This document shows, piece after piece, positions 1-7,545 of a stretch of DNA of 13,522 bases. The stretch lies in the NCBI GenBank assembly GCA_946221025.1, contig CAMIMS010000050.1, positions 1-13,522 on the forward strand. Reading direction: 5' to 3'. The notes below the pieces were generated by a model, which worked only from the letters and a program-made list of their open reading frames with translations, made no database searches and was not told the origin of the DNA. The stretch's first letter is position 1, and each line of letters opens with the position of its first letter. This DNA comes from an uncultured Pseudoclavibacter sp. GTDB lineage: Bacteria > Actinomycetota > Actinomycetes > Actinomycetales > Microbacteriaceae. The position numbers and the translations under genes are program-made.

Positions 1-467
1 CCGTTCGGTTCGATCGTGAATGAGGCGGTGCTGGGCGCGAAGTTTTGCAGCTGGCTTGAGCGCACACGTGTGGGGAGACGAGGGGCGGATGGGCCGGCGG
101 CTGGTCCCCCGAGTCGCTCGATTTGATCGAGTGGACGCCCGAACGCTTTGCCGGGGCGTCCACCACTAGCCTGCGGTGCGGCGGCAGCATTGGAGCCATC
201 GTCCTCGTCGCTTTCGGCCCACGAGTCATCCCAGCCGCCGCCAGAGTCACCGCCGCCGTAGTCGTCCCCACCACCGGCGTCATAACCCCCGTCGCCACCG
301 TCGACGACCTCTTCCTGCTCAACCCCGACAGAAACTCCCCCACCGTCAGTTGAGGTGGAAACGCACGTATCTGCGTCTACTGCTGAGCAAAGGTCGAGAG
401 GAGACACTTGTGCATAAGCAAGTAAAGTGCCAAGCACGTATACGCTCAGCACGGTGTGTCGGACCAT
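1..467 (-). CDS. Secreted Gly/Asp-rich hypothetical protein, C-terminus beyond left edge
   Basis: Translating the minus strand from an ATG at 467 gives 155 residues with no stop up to position 1, so the gene is partial. The first ~19 residues (MVRHTVLSVYVLGTLLAYA) look like an export signal with a possible cleavage after AYA. A low-complexity stretch rich in Gly, Asp and Tyr follows (about residues 45-85). Next comes a Pro/Arg-rich segment, ending with FAPSTASFTIEPNG. That ending resembles secreted actinobacterial proteins that carry a PKD-like region further on, but that region is outside the window, so the family is a guess. The start overlaps the end of the upstream lipoprotein gene by 22 bp, which suggests co-transcription. 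The ribosome binding site is weak (GAG just before the ATG). The coding claim rests on the long open frame, the signal-like N-terminus and the biased composition. Function unknown. Confidence 0.6.
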   Translation of the reverse strand, partial: MVRHTVLSVYVLGTLLAYAQVSPLDLCSAVDADTCVSTSTDGGGVSVGVEQEEVVDGGDGGYDAGGGDDYGGGDSGGGWDDSWAESDEDDGSNAAAAPQASGGRPGKAFGRPLDQIERLGGPAAGPSAPRLPTRVRSSQLQNFAPSTASFTIEPN

Positions 468-1054
468 TTCTCAACACGAGAAACCTTGAGCTGTTCCATG
501 GTCCCATTAGTCGTCACGACCATCGTGTAGTTACGTGGTTTTGTGGTTTCTTTTACGGGTTGCCCTTGGCTGTCCTTGAATTTGACATTATTCATGTCGA
601 GACAGATATAGAAGACAACGGATGTCTTAGACCCGGACTTAACGCTTTGTAGTCGCGCGTCCCTAGTCTGAGGGCTCCCGTATGCGACGTAACCTTGTTC
701 CGAGAATTTCTGTGCTTCATCCGTTAGAAGCTCAAGGTACTCGCCTTCCATCACACTTGGGTATTCGGAAACTGCAGATCGGTCCCCGCCAAGGACCCTC
801 ATCTGGGTGTCCAACATCCGCTGGTACGCGGCCACGCCCGCCGCGAGCGCTTCTTCATCGCTCGCGAACATGGGGGTGTTCGTCGCCGCTGGTTGCGCAG
901 CTGTCTGCTGAACGGTCTGCGTCGGCGACGGAGCCGGTTGGTCAGAGCAGCCGCTGAGCGCGAGCGCGGTCACCGCGACCATGCAGCAGGTGCCGCGTCG
1001 CCACGCGGCACCCTTCCCCCGAATGAAGCTGAACCGGACGCCCCAAAGTTCCAT
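446..1054 (-). CDS. Putative lipoprotein of unknown function
   Basis: About 202 residues from the ATG at 1054. The N-terminus has basic residues (RGK, RR), a hydrophobic run and a lipobox LALSGC, after which lipidation at the Cys is expected, anchoring the protein to the outer face of the membrane. A Ser/Pro/Thr/Gln/Ala-rich spacer of about 25 residues follows. The globular part (DEEALAAGVAAYQRMLD... to ...EKWSDTPC) could be a small alpha+beta NTF2-like fold, as in other actinobacterial lipoproteins with an acidic 'eeA..a...y' opening; this is inference. Start choice is uncertain: GTG at 1102 and ATG at 982 are in frame, and none has a strong ribosome binding site. The 3' half is unusually AT-rich for the window (about 46% GC by hand count over 481-660). 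It lies about 60 bp downstream of the ABC-F gene on the same strand and overlaps the next secreted-protein gene. Confidence 0.72.
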   Translation of the reverse strand: MELWGVRFSFIRGKGAAWRRGTCCMVAVTALALSGCSDQPAPSPTQTVQQTAAQPAATNTPMFASDEEALAAGVAAYQRMLDTQMRVLGGDRSAVSEYPSVMEGEYLELLTDEAQKFSEQGYVAYGSPQTRDARLQSVKSGSKTSVVFYICLDMNNVKFKDSQGQPVKETTKPRNYTMVVTTNGTMEQLKVSRVEKWSDTPC

Positions 1055-1114
1055 GCATCCGACGCTAGCCGAGATCGCCTCATCCCGTCCGGCGTTATCC
1101 ACAGGCCGTCAGAG

Positions 1115-2713
1115 CTAGTTCATCGAGATGAGCTCGGCGTACTCCGGAGTCCACATGTCCTCTGTGCCCTCCGGCATGATGAGCACCCGCTCGGGGTTCA
1201 GCGCCTCAACTGCCCCTTCGTCGTGGCTGACGAGCACGACCGCGCCCTCGTAGTGGGCGAGCGCATCTAGAATCTGATCGCGACTTGCCGGATCGAGGTT
1301 GTTGGTCGGTTCATCAAGCAGCAGCACATTCGCGCTCGAAACCACGAGCATCGCGAGGGCGAGGCGCGTCTTCTCGCCGCCCGAAAGCACGCCGGCGGGC
1401 TTATGCACGTCGTCGCCCGAGAACAGGAACGAGCCGAGCACCTTGCGGGCTTCGGTCTCCGTGAGGTGCTGGGAGACCGACACCATGTTCTCGAGCACCG
1501 AGCGAGACACGTCGAGGGTCTCGTGCTCCTGCGCGTAGTAGCCAACGCGAAGCCCGTGACCGGGCACGACCGCGCCCGTGTCTGGCGCATCTACCCCCGC
1601 GAGAATGCGAAGCAAGGTCGTCTTACCGGCACCGTTCAGGCCCAGCACAACGACGCGTGAGCCGCGGTCGATCGCGAGGTCAACCGCACTGAAGATCTCA
1701 AGCGACCCGTACGCCTTCGACAGTCCCTCCGCCATGATCGGGGTCTTGCCGCACGGCGCGGGGGTCGGGAACCGGAGGCTCGCCACCCGGTCGTTCGCCC
1801 GCACCTCCTCGAGCGACCCGAGCATTTTCTCGGCGCGACGCTGCATCTGGTGTGCCGCCGCAGCCTTCGTGGCTTTCGCGCCGAACTTTGCCGCCTGCTG
1901 CTGCAGTGCCGTCGCCTTCTTCTCGATATTGGCGCGTTCTTTCTTGCGGCGCTCTTCATCCGCCTGGCGCTGGCGCAGGTAGTGCTTCCACCCCATGTTG
2001 TAGACGTCGATGACCTGCCGGTTCGCGTCGAGGTAGAACACGCGGTTGACGGTCTCCCCCACCAGTTCAATGTCGTGAGAAATGACGATCACGCCGCCCT
2101 GATACTGCTTGAGAAACTCGCGCAGCCAGACAACCGAATCCGCGTCCAAGTGGTTTGTCGGCTCGTCGAGAATCATCGTGTCGGCGCCCGAGAACAGGAT
2201 GCGCGCGAGCTCGATCCGGCGACGCTGGCCTCCCGAGAGCGTTTTCAGCGGCTGGTCGAGGTTGCGATCAGGCAACGACAGGTTCGAAGAAATCGAGGCG
2301 GCCTCAGCCTCGGCCGCATATCCGCCAAGCGCAAGAAAACGATCCTCGAGCCGCGAGTACTCGCGCATCGCGGCATCCTGCTGCGCCGGGGTTCCTTCGG
2401 CCATGGCCAGCGTCGCTTGCTCCATCCGGATGCGAAGCTCCCCAAGTCCCCTCGCGTCGAGGATGCGGTGTCGGGCAAGCTGCTCCGGGTCACCCGAACG
2501 CGGGTCCTGTGGCAGGTAGCCAAGCTCCCCGCTCACTTCGACCGTGCCGCTGGTTGGCAGCAGGTCACCCGCGAGCACCTTCGTGAGCGTGGTTTTTCCA
2601 GCGCCATTGCGTCCGACCAGCCCGACCTTCTGGCCCGCTTCGACGCGGAAATTCACGTCGGACATGAGCGTTCGCGCACCCACGCGGATTTCCAGATCGT
2701 GAACGGCGAGCAC
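1115..2713 (-). CDS. ABC-F family ATPase (ribosome-associated, soluble)
   Basis: 532 residues with two ATP-binding cassettes and no membrane segment, the layout of ABC-F proteins, which act on the ribosome (translation factors or antibiotic-protection proteins) and do not transport. Cassette 1 has Walker A GRNGAGKT (34-41), signature LSGGQRRR and Walker B ILDEPTNHLD. Cassette 2 has Walker A GLNGAGKT (358-365), signature LSGGEKTR and Walker B LLLDEPTNNLD. Both cassettes have H-loop SHD. Between them, around residues 240-310, is a charged Arg/Lys/Glu/Ala/Gln-rich helical linker, the part that in the family reaches the tRNA site. The start is GTG at 2713, with AAGGA four bases upstream. The closest family member I can name from context is the Rv1473-like ABC-F, which is also encoded near the suf cluster in Mycobacterium tuberculosis. 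Whether this one is housekeeping or gives drug resistance cannot be read from the sequence. Confidence 0.93.
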   Translation of the reverse strand: MLAVHDLEIRVGARTLMSDVNFRVEAGQKVGLVGRNGAGKTTLTKVLAGDLLPTSGTVEVSGELGYLPQDPRSGDPEQLARHRILDARGLGELRIRMEQATLAMAEGTPAQQDAAMREYSRLEDRFLALGGYAAEAEAASISSNLSLPDRNLDQPLKTLSGGQRRRIELARILFSGADTMILDEPTNHLDADSVVWLREFLKQYQGGVIVISHDIELVGETVNRVFYLDANRQVIDVYNMGWKHYLRQRQADEERRKKERANIEKKATALQQQAAKFGAKATKAAAAHQMQRRAEKMLGSLEEVRANDRVASLRFPTPAPCGKTPIMAEGLSKAYGSLEIFSAVDLAIDRGSRVVVLGLNGAGKTTLLRILAGVDAPDTGAVVPGHGLRVGYYAQEHETLDVSRSVLENMVSVSQHLTETEARKVLGSFLFSGDDVHKPAGVLSGGEKTRLALAMLVVSSANVLLLDEPTNNLDPASRDQILDALAHYEGAVVLVSHDEGAVEALNPERVLIMPEGTEDMWTPEYAELISMN

Positions 2714-2823
2714 GGCATCCTTAGAGACAGGTGGAGGGGCGAGATCCGAGCGACCAGAACGGCGCGCGTGAACCTCGCGAGACTACCAGCGAAGCGACCG
2801 GTTGGCTCGGCCGCCTGGCATCG

Positions 2824-2841
2824 TCGCCACTACGATGGCGA
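2824..2841. promoter_or_regulatory. Inverted repeat over a possible -10 box, candidate operator
   Basis: TCGCCA-N6-TGGCGA is a perfect inverted repeat in the ABC-F/MFS intergenic region. The plus-strand hexamer TACGAT (2831-2836), a good -10 match, sits in its spacer. That is where a repressor of the transporter gene would bind. No convincing -35 box was found at 17 bp. The promoter and operator assignment is inference. Confidence 0.35.
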
Positions 2842-2871
2842 GATCGCGCGCTGCCGATGCAATCCCCTGAT

Positions 2872-2884
2872 TTCGCCGGGCGAA
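2872..2884. promoter_or_regulatory. Second palindrome upstream of the transporter gene
   Basis: TTCGCC-G-GGCGAA is a perfect palindrome 51 bp before the transporter ATG. It reuses the half-site TCGCC/GGCGA of the repeat at 2824-2841 with a shorter spacer, so it may be a second binding site for the same regulator. GC-rich palindromes of this size also occur by chance. Confidence 0.25.
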
Positions 2885-2934
2885 CCGCACCGTCGCGATT
2901 CATTCCTCCCCTTGTGTTCACGATTGGCGGTCGC

Positions 2935-4457
2935 ATGTCTTCATCCCCTACCCGCCAGGAGAGTCACCCCGCCGCTTGGCCGGCGTTCGGCTCGCTCGTC
3001 ATCGGGTTCTTCATGATCCTGCTCGACGCCACCATTGTGACCGTCGCGATGCCGAGGCTCATGGCCGACCTTCACGCGAGCATCACGGACGCGGTTTGGG
3101 TGACGAGCGCCTATCTCCTTGCCTGCGCGGTGCCGCTTCTGATCACCGGCCGGCTCGGCGACCGCCTCGGGCCCAAGCGCGTCTACCTCGCCGGGCTCGC
3201 GGTGTTCACGGTCTCTTCCCTGTGGTGCGGACTCTCGGGCGATATCGGCATGCTAATCCTCGCCCGTGCCGTGCAGGGGTTTGGCGCCGCGCTCATGTCA
3301 CCGCAAACCATGTCGGTCATCACGCGGCTCTTCCCGCCGGATCGACGCGGCATGGCGATGGGGCTGTGGGGCAGCGTCGCGGGGTCGCAACGGCGATCGG
3401 CCCTATCGCGGGCGGGCTCATCGTGGATGGGCTCGGATGGGAATGGATCTTCTTCGTGAACGTTCCCGTCGGCATCATCGGATTCCTCGCGGTGCTGCGG
3501 TTCGTGCCGAACCTCGAAACGACGAGCCGCAAGCTCGACTGGATCGGCGTTGCCCTCAGCGCCATTGCGATGTTCTGCATCGTGTTCGCGCTTCAGGAGG
3601 GAGCGCGCCACGAATGGGGATCCGTGCCGATCACGATCGGTGATGCGGCGATTGCGGTGCCCCTCGTGCCGACACTCGTGCTCGGCACGATCGTGCTGGC
3701 CGTGTTCATCTGGTGGCAGACGCGTGCCGACGAACCCCTCGTGCCGCTGGCGCTTTTTCGGGAACGAAACTTCACCGGCGCCAACATCACGATCATGATG
3801 ATCGGCGCGATCTCGGCGAGCATCATGATCCCGATCATGCTCTATGCCCAGGACGTCCTCGGCCTGACCCCCACCGAGGCCGCCATGGTGGTCTTGCCCT
3901 CGGCGGTCATCGGTTTCTTCGGCGCCCCGATCGTCGGACGGCTCCAGCGCAGCGTGTCGAATCGCCTGCTGGCATCGATCGGCGTCATCTCGTTCACGCT
4001 CTCGAGTCTTTGGTACGCGTTCGCGTTCATCCCGAATCAATCGGTGTGGATGCTGGTGGCGGTCAGCGCGCTCATGGGCGTCGCGAACTCATTCACCTGG
4101 GGTCCGACCTCGACAACGGCGATGCGTGATATTTCCCCGTCACTCTCGGGGGCAGCATCGGGCGTCTACAACACGACCCGCCAGACCGGTTCCGTGGTCG
4201 GCACAGCCGCCCTCACGTCGGTGATGAGCGCTCGCATCGCCGCGAACCTCGACGAGCGCGGTGTGGATGCAGGATCAACCGGCCAGATCGAAGCCGCTTC
4301 CGGCGGTGCCGATCTCAGCTCGGCTCCGCCCGAGATGACTGCCGCCTATGCCGCGGGACTGGGTGAGGCCATGCTGCTGCTCGTTGCGCTCGGCGTGATC
4401 GGGTCGCTGTCGATCTTCATCTGGGAGCCGTACCGACGCTCAACGGAGAAGGCATGA
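2935..4457 (+). pseudogene. DHA2-type MFS drug efflux transporter, frame broken by one missing G
   Basis: The two reading frames together encode a 507-residue, probably 14-helix major facilitator of the EmrB/QacA (DHA2) group, which exports drugs using the proton gradient. Visible marks are LLDATIVTVAMPRL in helix 1, the loop motif GRLGDRLGPKRV, RAVQGFGAALMSPQ in the motif C region, and FVNVPVG after the break. The first frame (from ATG 2935) is good to G150 at 3382-3384. The second frame resumes with VATAIGPIAGG at 3384 and runs to the TGA at 4455-4457. One extra G in the GGGG run at 3381-3384 would restore the whole protein. As written, translation stops at 3457-3459, giving 174 residues. 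The rest looks fully intact, so a homopolymer sequencing error or a recent mutation are both plausible. The start has only a weak ribosome binding site (GGCGG). Confidence 0.88.
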
Positions 4458-4470
4458 AGCCATGCGTTCG

Positions 4471-4486
4471 GCGCGACGAATCGCGC
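4471..4486. terminator. Hairpin between convergent transporter and cupin genes
   Basis: GCGCGA-CGAA-TCGCGC forms a 6-bp GC-rich stem with a 4-base loop in the 61-bp gap between the convergent ends of the transporter and cupin genes. An outer pair AAGCC (4457-4461) and GGCTT (4507-4511) flanks it. There is no T-run on either side, so a factor-independent terminator is uncertain. Confidence 0.3.
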
Positions 4487-4518
4487 GCCATCCGCGCGCG
4501 ACAACCGGCTTGAAGGTG

Positions 4519-4818
4519 TCAAACAGCCGGAATCGGTGCGCCGAGGTGCTCGATCTCGGTGAACACGATGCGCTCGTCGCTGCGGTTCTCGCAGCGGTGC
4601 GCCGACCCCTTCGGGCGCTCGTAAGGCGCTGACGGGTCCATCTCGGCAACGACTTCGCTGCCGTCGCCGAGCACGACGTGCATCGTGCGGCCCTCCCGCG
4701 GAATCACGACGTAGTCGTGCTCGTGCTCGTGAAACTCGATCGCCCCGCCCGGCTCGATCGTCCAGGTCGTCACTTTGAACGTGGCGGACTCGAAATCAAC
4801 GTGACCGGTCGCCGTCAT
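4519..4818 (-). CDS. Small single-domain cupin
   Basis: 99 residues from the ATG at 4818, chosen because AAGGAG lies seven bases upstream and the residues encoded before it look non-coding. It is a single beta-barrel cupin. The first motif is GGAIEF-HEHEHDY (24-36), with a His cluster at 30, 32 and 34. The second motif fits the canonical PxGxxHxxxN (P69, G71, H74, N78). H30/H32/H74 (or H34) could hold a divalent metal. The ligand or reaction cannot be read from the sequence; small cupins of this kind may be enzymes, sugar- or metal-binding proteins, or sensors. It follows sufT on the same strand after a 90-bp gap with its own strong ribosome binding site, so it may or may not belong to the suf transcript. 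Confidence 0.85.
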   Translation of the reverse strand: MTATGHVDFESATFKVTTWTIEPGGAIEFHEHEHDYVVIPREGRTMHVVLGDGSEVVAEMDPSAPYERPKGSAHRCENRSDERIVFTEIEHLGAPIPAV

Positions 4819-4835
4819 CACTGCTCCTTCGCAAC

Positions 4836-4851
4836 GGATGGAGTTCCATCC
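4836..4851. promoter_or_regulatory. 16-bp palindrome just upstream of the cupin gene
   Basis: GGATGGA-GT-TCCATCC has 7-bp perfect arms and lies 17 bp before the cupin ATG, immediately upstream of its ribosome binding site. It overlaps CAGGAT on the minus strand, a possible -10 box. An operator or an RNA hairpin in the leader are both possible. Confidence 0.35.
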
Positions 4852-4866
4852 TGGCACGCGTCGCGA

Positions 4867-4885
4867 GCGCTCCGGGTGGGAGCGC
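4867..4885 (-). terminator. Possible terminator hairpin after sufT
   Basis: The RNA from the suf operon would read GCGCTC-N7-GAGCGC, a perfect 6-bp GC-rich stem, beginning 24 bp beyond the sufT stop codon. No U-run follows, so this is at best a weak or factor-assisted terminator before the cupin gene. Confidence 0.35.
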
Positions 4886-4908
4886 AAGGCAGTGAAACGC
4901 TTGGTCGG

Positions 4909-5241
4909 TTAGATGTTGAACCCGAGGGCCCGCATCATTTCCCGACCATCGTCGGTGATGCGCTCCGGGCCCCACGGCGGCATCCACACCCAGTTGATCT
5001 TGAACCGTTCGACAATGCCCTCGAGCGCTGCCGCCGTGTCCGCCTCAATCACATCGGTGAGGGGGCATCCGGCGGAGGTGAGCGTCATTGAGACGATGAG
5101 CGCGTCGAGCTCGTCCTCCCAGTTCAGGTCGTAGACGAGCCCGAGGTCGACGATGTTCACGTCGAGCTCGGGGTCGACGACGTTCTTCAGCGCCTCTTCG
5201 ATCTGGTCGTAGCGCGCGGGCTCGAGTTCAATGAGCGCCAT
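4909..5241 (-). CDS. sufT: SufT, DUF59/MIP18-family iron-sulfur maturation factor
   Basis: 110 residues covering a single DUF59 (MIP18/PaaD-like) domain, the normal length for this family. SufT proteins help move or insert iron-sulfur clusters into target enzymes in the cytoplasm; the homologue in the M. tuberculosis suf operon is Rv1466. Conserved features are DPELDVNIVDLGLVYD (23-38), the motif TLTSAGCPLTD with the conserved Cys59, and the C-terminal WGPERITDDGREMMRALGFNI-type ending. The ATG at 5241 follows the sufC stop by 5 bp, with GGAG upstream inside the end of sufC. It is the last clear suf gene of the operon. The family call is secure; the client proteins are unknown. Confidence 0.94.
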   Translation of the reverse strand: MALIELEPARYDQIEEALKNVVDPELDVNIVDLGLVYDLNWEDELDALIVSMTLTSAGCPLTDVIEADTAAALEGIVERFKINWVWMPPWGPERITDDGREMMRALGFNI

Positions 5242-5246
5242 ATCGG

Positions 5247-6014
5247 TTACTCCGCCGACGCCTGTGCGGTCAGGTAGCGGTCGTAGCCCTCGGACTCGAG
5301 GCGCTCGGCAAGCTCCGGGCCACCCTCGTCGGCAACGCGACCGGCAACGAACACGTGCACGAAGTCGGGCTTGATGTATCGAAGGATGCGCGTGTAGTGC
5401 GTGATGAGGAGCACGCCCATGCCGGTGTTCTCCTTCACCCGGTTCACGCCTTCGGACACGATGCGAAGCGCGTCGACGTCGAGACCCGAGTCGGTCTCAT
5501 CGAGCACGGCGAACCTCGGCTTCAGCAGCTCCATCTGCAGAATCTCGTGGCGCTTCTTCTCGCCACCTGAGAATCCTTCATTCACGTTTCGCTCGGTGAA
5601 CGACGGATCCATGCGCAGGTTCTCCATGGATTCGCGCATCTCGGCAATCCACGGACGAAGGGCCGGCGCCTCACCATCGATCGCGGTCTTCGCGGTGCGC
5701 AGGAAGTTCGACACCGTGACGCCCGGAATCTCGACCGGATACTGCATGGCCAGGAACAGGCCCGCCTGCGCGCGCTCGTTCACATCCATCTCAAGCACGT
5801 CTTCGCCGTCGAAGGTGATCGAGCCTTCGGTGACCTCGTATTTCGGGTGCCCGGCGATGGTGTAGGCGAGGGTCGACTTGCCCGAACCGTTCGGCCCCAT
5901 GATGGCGTGGGTCTCGCCCTGGTTGATCGTCAGGTCAACGCCGCGAAGGATCTCCTTCGCCCCCTGGTCGGTCTCCACGTTCACGTGAAGGTTCTCAATC
6001 TTCAGGGTGCTCAC
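5247..6014 (-). CDS. sufC: SufC, ATPase of the SufBCD scaffold
   Basis: 255 residues, a soluble ABC ATPase that powers iron-sulfur cluster assembly on the SufB-SufD scaffold. Visible motifs are Walker A GPNGSGKS (40-47), Q-loop AMQYPVE, the SufC-type signature FSGGEKKRHEILQM, Walker B FAVLDETDSGLD and H-loop LLITHYTR. The start is GTG at 6014: GAGGAGG lies just upstream, and the GTG overlaps the stop of the Rieske gene as GTGA. Fifty more in-frame residues upstream, to 6164, have no protein-like features and lie over the Rieske gene, so they are not used. It sits between the Rieske gene and sufT, fully in line with a suf operon. Confidence 0.96.
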   Translation of the reverse strand: MSTLKIENLHVNVETDQGAKEILRGVDLTINQGETHAIMGPNGSGKSTLAYTIAGHPKYEVTEGSITFDGEDVLEMDVNERAQAGLFLAMQYPVEIPGVTVSNFLRTAKTAIDGEAPALRPWIAEMRESMENLRMDPSFTERNVNEGFSGGEKKRHEILQMELLKPRFAVLDETDSGLDVDALRIVSEGVNRVKENTGMGVLLITHYTRILRYIKPDFVHVFVAGRVADEGGPELAERLESEGYDRYLTAQASAE

Positions 6015-6352
6015 GATTGTGCCTCCTCGGCAAACTTGGGGGTGGGGTCGACGTGAATGTCGCCCGCTTCTATTTTCAGGTCGTAAATGGGGACGGGTTG
6101 AAACGCGGGAAGCGTCAGCGCGGCACCCGTGCGAAGCGAGAACTTCGCGCCGTGCGCCCAGCACTCGATCTCACCGTCTTCAACGAATCCTTCGGAGAGT
6201 TCAATTTCGCCGTGACTGCATGTATTGCCAATCGCGAACACCTCTCCGGACGAGTCTTTGACGATCGCGATCTGCTGATCGCCGATCTCGACCTTGCGGG
6301 GCGTGTTCACCGCCACCTCATCGACGGCGCACACCCGAACGAACTCGCTCAC
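6011..6352 (-). CDS. Rieske-type [2Fe-2S] ferredoxin within the suf operon
   Basis: 113 residues, a stand-alone Rieske domain similar to NirD and dioxygenase ferredoxin subunits. The cluster ligands are all present: C45-S-H47 in NTCSHGEIELSEG and C64-W-A-H67 in ECWAHGAKF, so one [2Fe-2S] cluster with two Cys and two His ligands is expected. It starts with GTG at 6352, overlapping the sufD stop as GTGA, and ends overlapping the sufC start in the same way. A dioxygenase-type annotation would be misleading: no oxygenase gene is near, and Rieske genes between sufD and sufC are common in actinobacteria. A role in electron supply for cluster assembly or as an early cluster acceptor is inference from position only. 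Confidence 0.93.
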   Translation of the reverse strand: MSEFVRVCAVDEVAVNTPRKVEIGDQQIAIVKDSSGEVFAIGNTCSHGEIELSEGFVEDGEIECWAHGAKFSLRTGAALTLPAFQPVPIYDLKIEAGDIHVDPTPKFAEEAQS

Positions 6353-7545
6353 GCCGGACGCTGCTCCCCCGCCTCATCGGCCTCGCCGAGCTCCTGCATG
6401 AGCAGCTGCTCGAGCTCATCGCGGATGCCCTCATCCGGAATTTGCTGCACGATCTCGAACAGGAAGCCGCGCACCACTAGGCGCCGCGCCGTTTTCTCGT
6501 CGATTCCGCGCGCCATCAGGTAGAACAGCTGCTCATCGTCAAAGCGACCCGTGGCGGATGCGTGCCCGGCGCCTTCGATGTCACCGGTTTGAATCTCGAG
6601 GTTCGGCACCGAGTCGGCACGCGTGCCGTCGGAGAGCACGAGGTTGCGGTTCTGCTCGTAGCTGTCGGTGCCCTCGGCGACCTGACGGATGAGCACATCC
6701 CCGATCCACACGGAGCGTGCGCCCTCGCCGTTCAGCGCGCCCTTGTAGTTCACGCGCGATCGGGTCTTCGGAGCGTTGTGGTCGACGTAGACCTGCTGCT
6801 CCAGGTGCTGACCGGCGTCAGAGAAGTACAGGCCGTACATCTCGCCGTCGGCGCCCTGCTCGTTCAGGTGCAGCGACGGGTTCACGCGCGTGACCCTGCC
6901 ACCGAAGCTCACGACAACGTGCTTCAGGAATGCATCCCGCCCGACTGACGCGAAGTGCGATGAAGTGTGGAGCGCGTCGTCGTCCCACTCCTGAAGGGTC
7001 ACGACGGTGACGTTCGCGCCATCGCCGATGATCATCTCGACGTTCTCGGCGAGCTTCGCGGCCCCACGGTGGCGCAGCACGACGAGTCCGCGCGCGTGCG
7101 GTTTCACGTCGATGATGACGTGCGCCGCCCGCCCCTGGTTGCCGAATCCGCTGCGGTCAAGGACGAGCGTCTTGTCGTCTTCACCGTCAACGTCAATGCA
7201 GAGGGCTTCGTCGAACGACGACCACGCGTTCGCGGCTGCGCGATCCTCGGGGATCCCGGCCTTGCCGATGCGGGCGTCGTCGCGGCTAACCCACGAGACT
7301 GCGATTCCCGCGGTTTCGGCCGCGTTCACCTCGGTGCGGGAGCCGTCAAGCTCACCGTCAATCAGCTCGGCAAGCTCGCGAACCGGCGTGTACTGCCATT
7401 CGATCTCGCGGCCGGAGACCGCCGGAAAGTCGCTGACCTCGTACGAAGCCGGACGCTCGGAACGCGTCTGCACGGGCACGAGCGGGCCACCGTGGCTGTG
7501 CTCCTTGATGTTCAGCGGATTCGGGTTCAACGCAGTTGTCGTCAT
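6349..7545 (-). CDS. sufD: SufD, scaffold partner of SufB
   Basis: 398 residues, a usual SufD length. SufD pairs with SufB and two SufC to build iron-sulfur clusters in the cytoplasm. The C-terminal two thirds has the repetitive strands of the SufBD beta-helix core (around 130-330). It also has the family ending GHASATGRFDDEQLFYLMARG, with His328 where E. coli SufD has its functional His360. The N-terminal segment is poorly conserved, as is normal. The ATG at 7545 follows the sufB stop with no gap (TAGATG), with GAAGG upstream inside sufB. The stop overlaps the next gene by 4 bp. Identification over SufB rests on shorter length, gene order and the lack of the SufB-type long N-terminus. Confidence 0.95.
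   Translation of the reverse strand: MTTTALNPNPLNIKEHSHGGPLVPVQTRSERPASYEVSDFPAVSGREIEWQYTPVRELAELIDGELDGSRTEVNAAETAGIAVSWVSRDDARIGKAGIPEDRAAANAWSSFDEALCIDVDGEDDKTLVLDRSGFGNQGRAAHVIIDVKPHARGLVVLRHRGAAKLAENVEMIIGDGANVTVVTLQEWDDDALHTSSHFASVGRDAFLKHVVVSFGGRVTRVNPSLHLNEQGADGEMYGLYFSDAGQHLEQQVYVDHNAPKTRSRVNYKGALNGEGARSVWIGDVLIRQVAEGTDSYEQNRNLVLSDGTRADSVPNLEIQTGDIEGAGHASATGRFDDEQLFYLMARGIDEKTARRLVVRGFLFEIVQQIPDEGIRDELEQLLMQELGEADEAGEQRPA

Noticed and set aside
1095..1103. TTATCCACA, a perfect DnaA box.
   Set aside because: It is a lone copy with no cluster, AT-rich region or dnaA/dnaN gene nearby; a single 9-mer match is not evidence of an origin.
1850..3016. A 388-codon plus-strand frame antisense to the ABC-F gene and crossing the intergenic region.
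   Set aside because: It shows no motif, overlaps the start of the transporter gene out of frame, and is explained by codon bias of the ABC-F gene.
3381..3384. Programmed -1 ribosomal frameshifting to express the full transporter.
   Set aside because: There is only a GGGG run, with no heptameric slippery site, and I know of no such mechanism in this family; a lost G is simpler.
4819..4887. N-terminal extension of the cupin to 4887.
   Set aside because: The extra 23 residues include the ribosome binding site and the palindrome. The ATG at 4818 is far better placed.
6015..6164. N-terminal extension of SufC by 50 residues to an in-frame start at 6164.
   Set aside because: It is Arg/His/Ser-rich and lies inside the Rieske gene. 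The GTG at 6014 has a perfect ribosome binding site and gives the usual SufC length.
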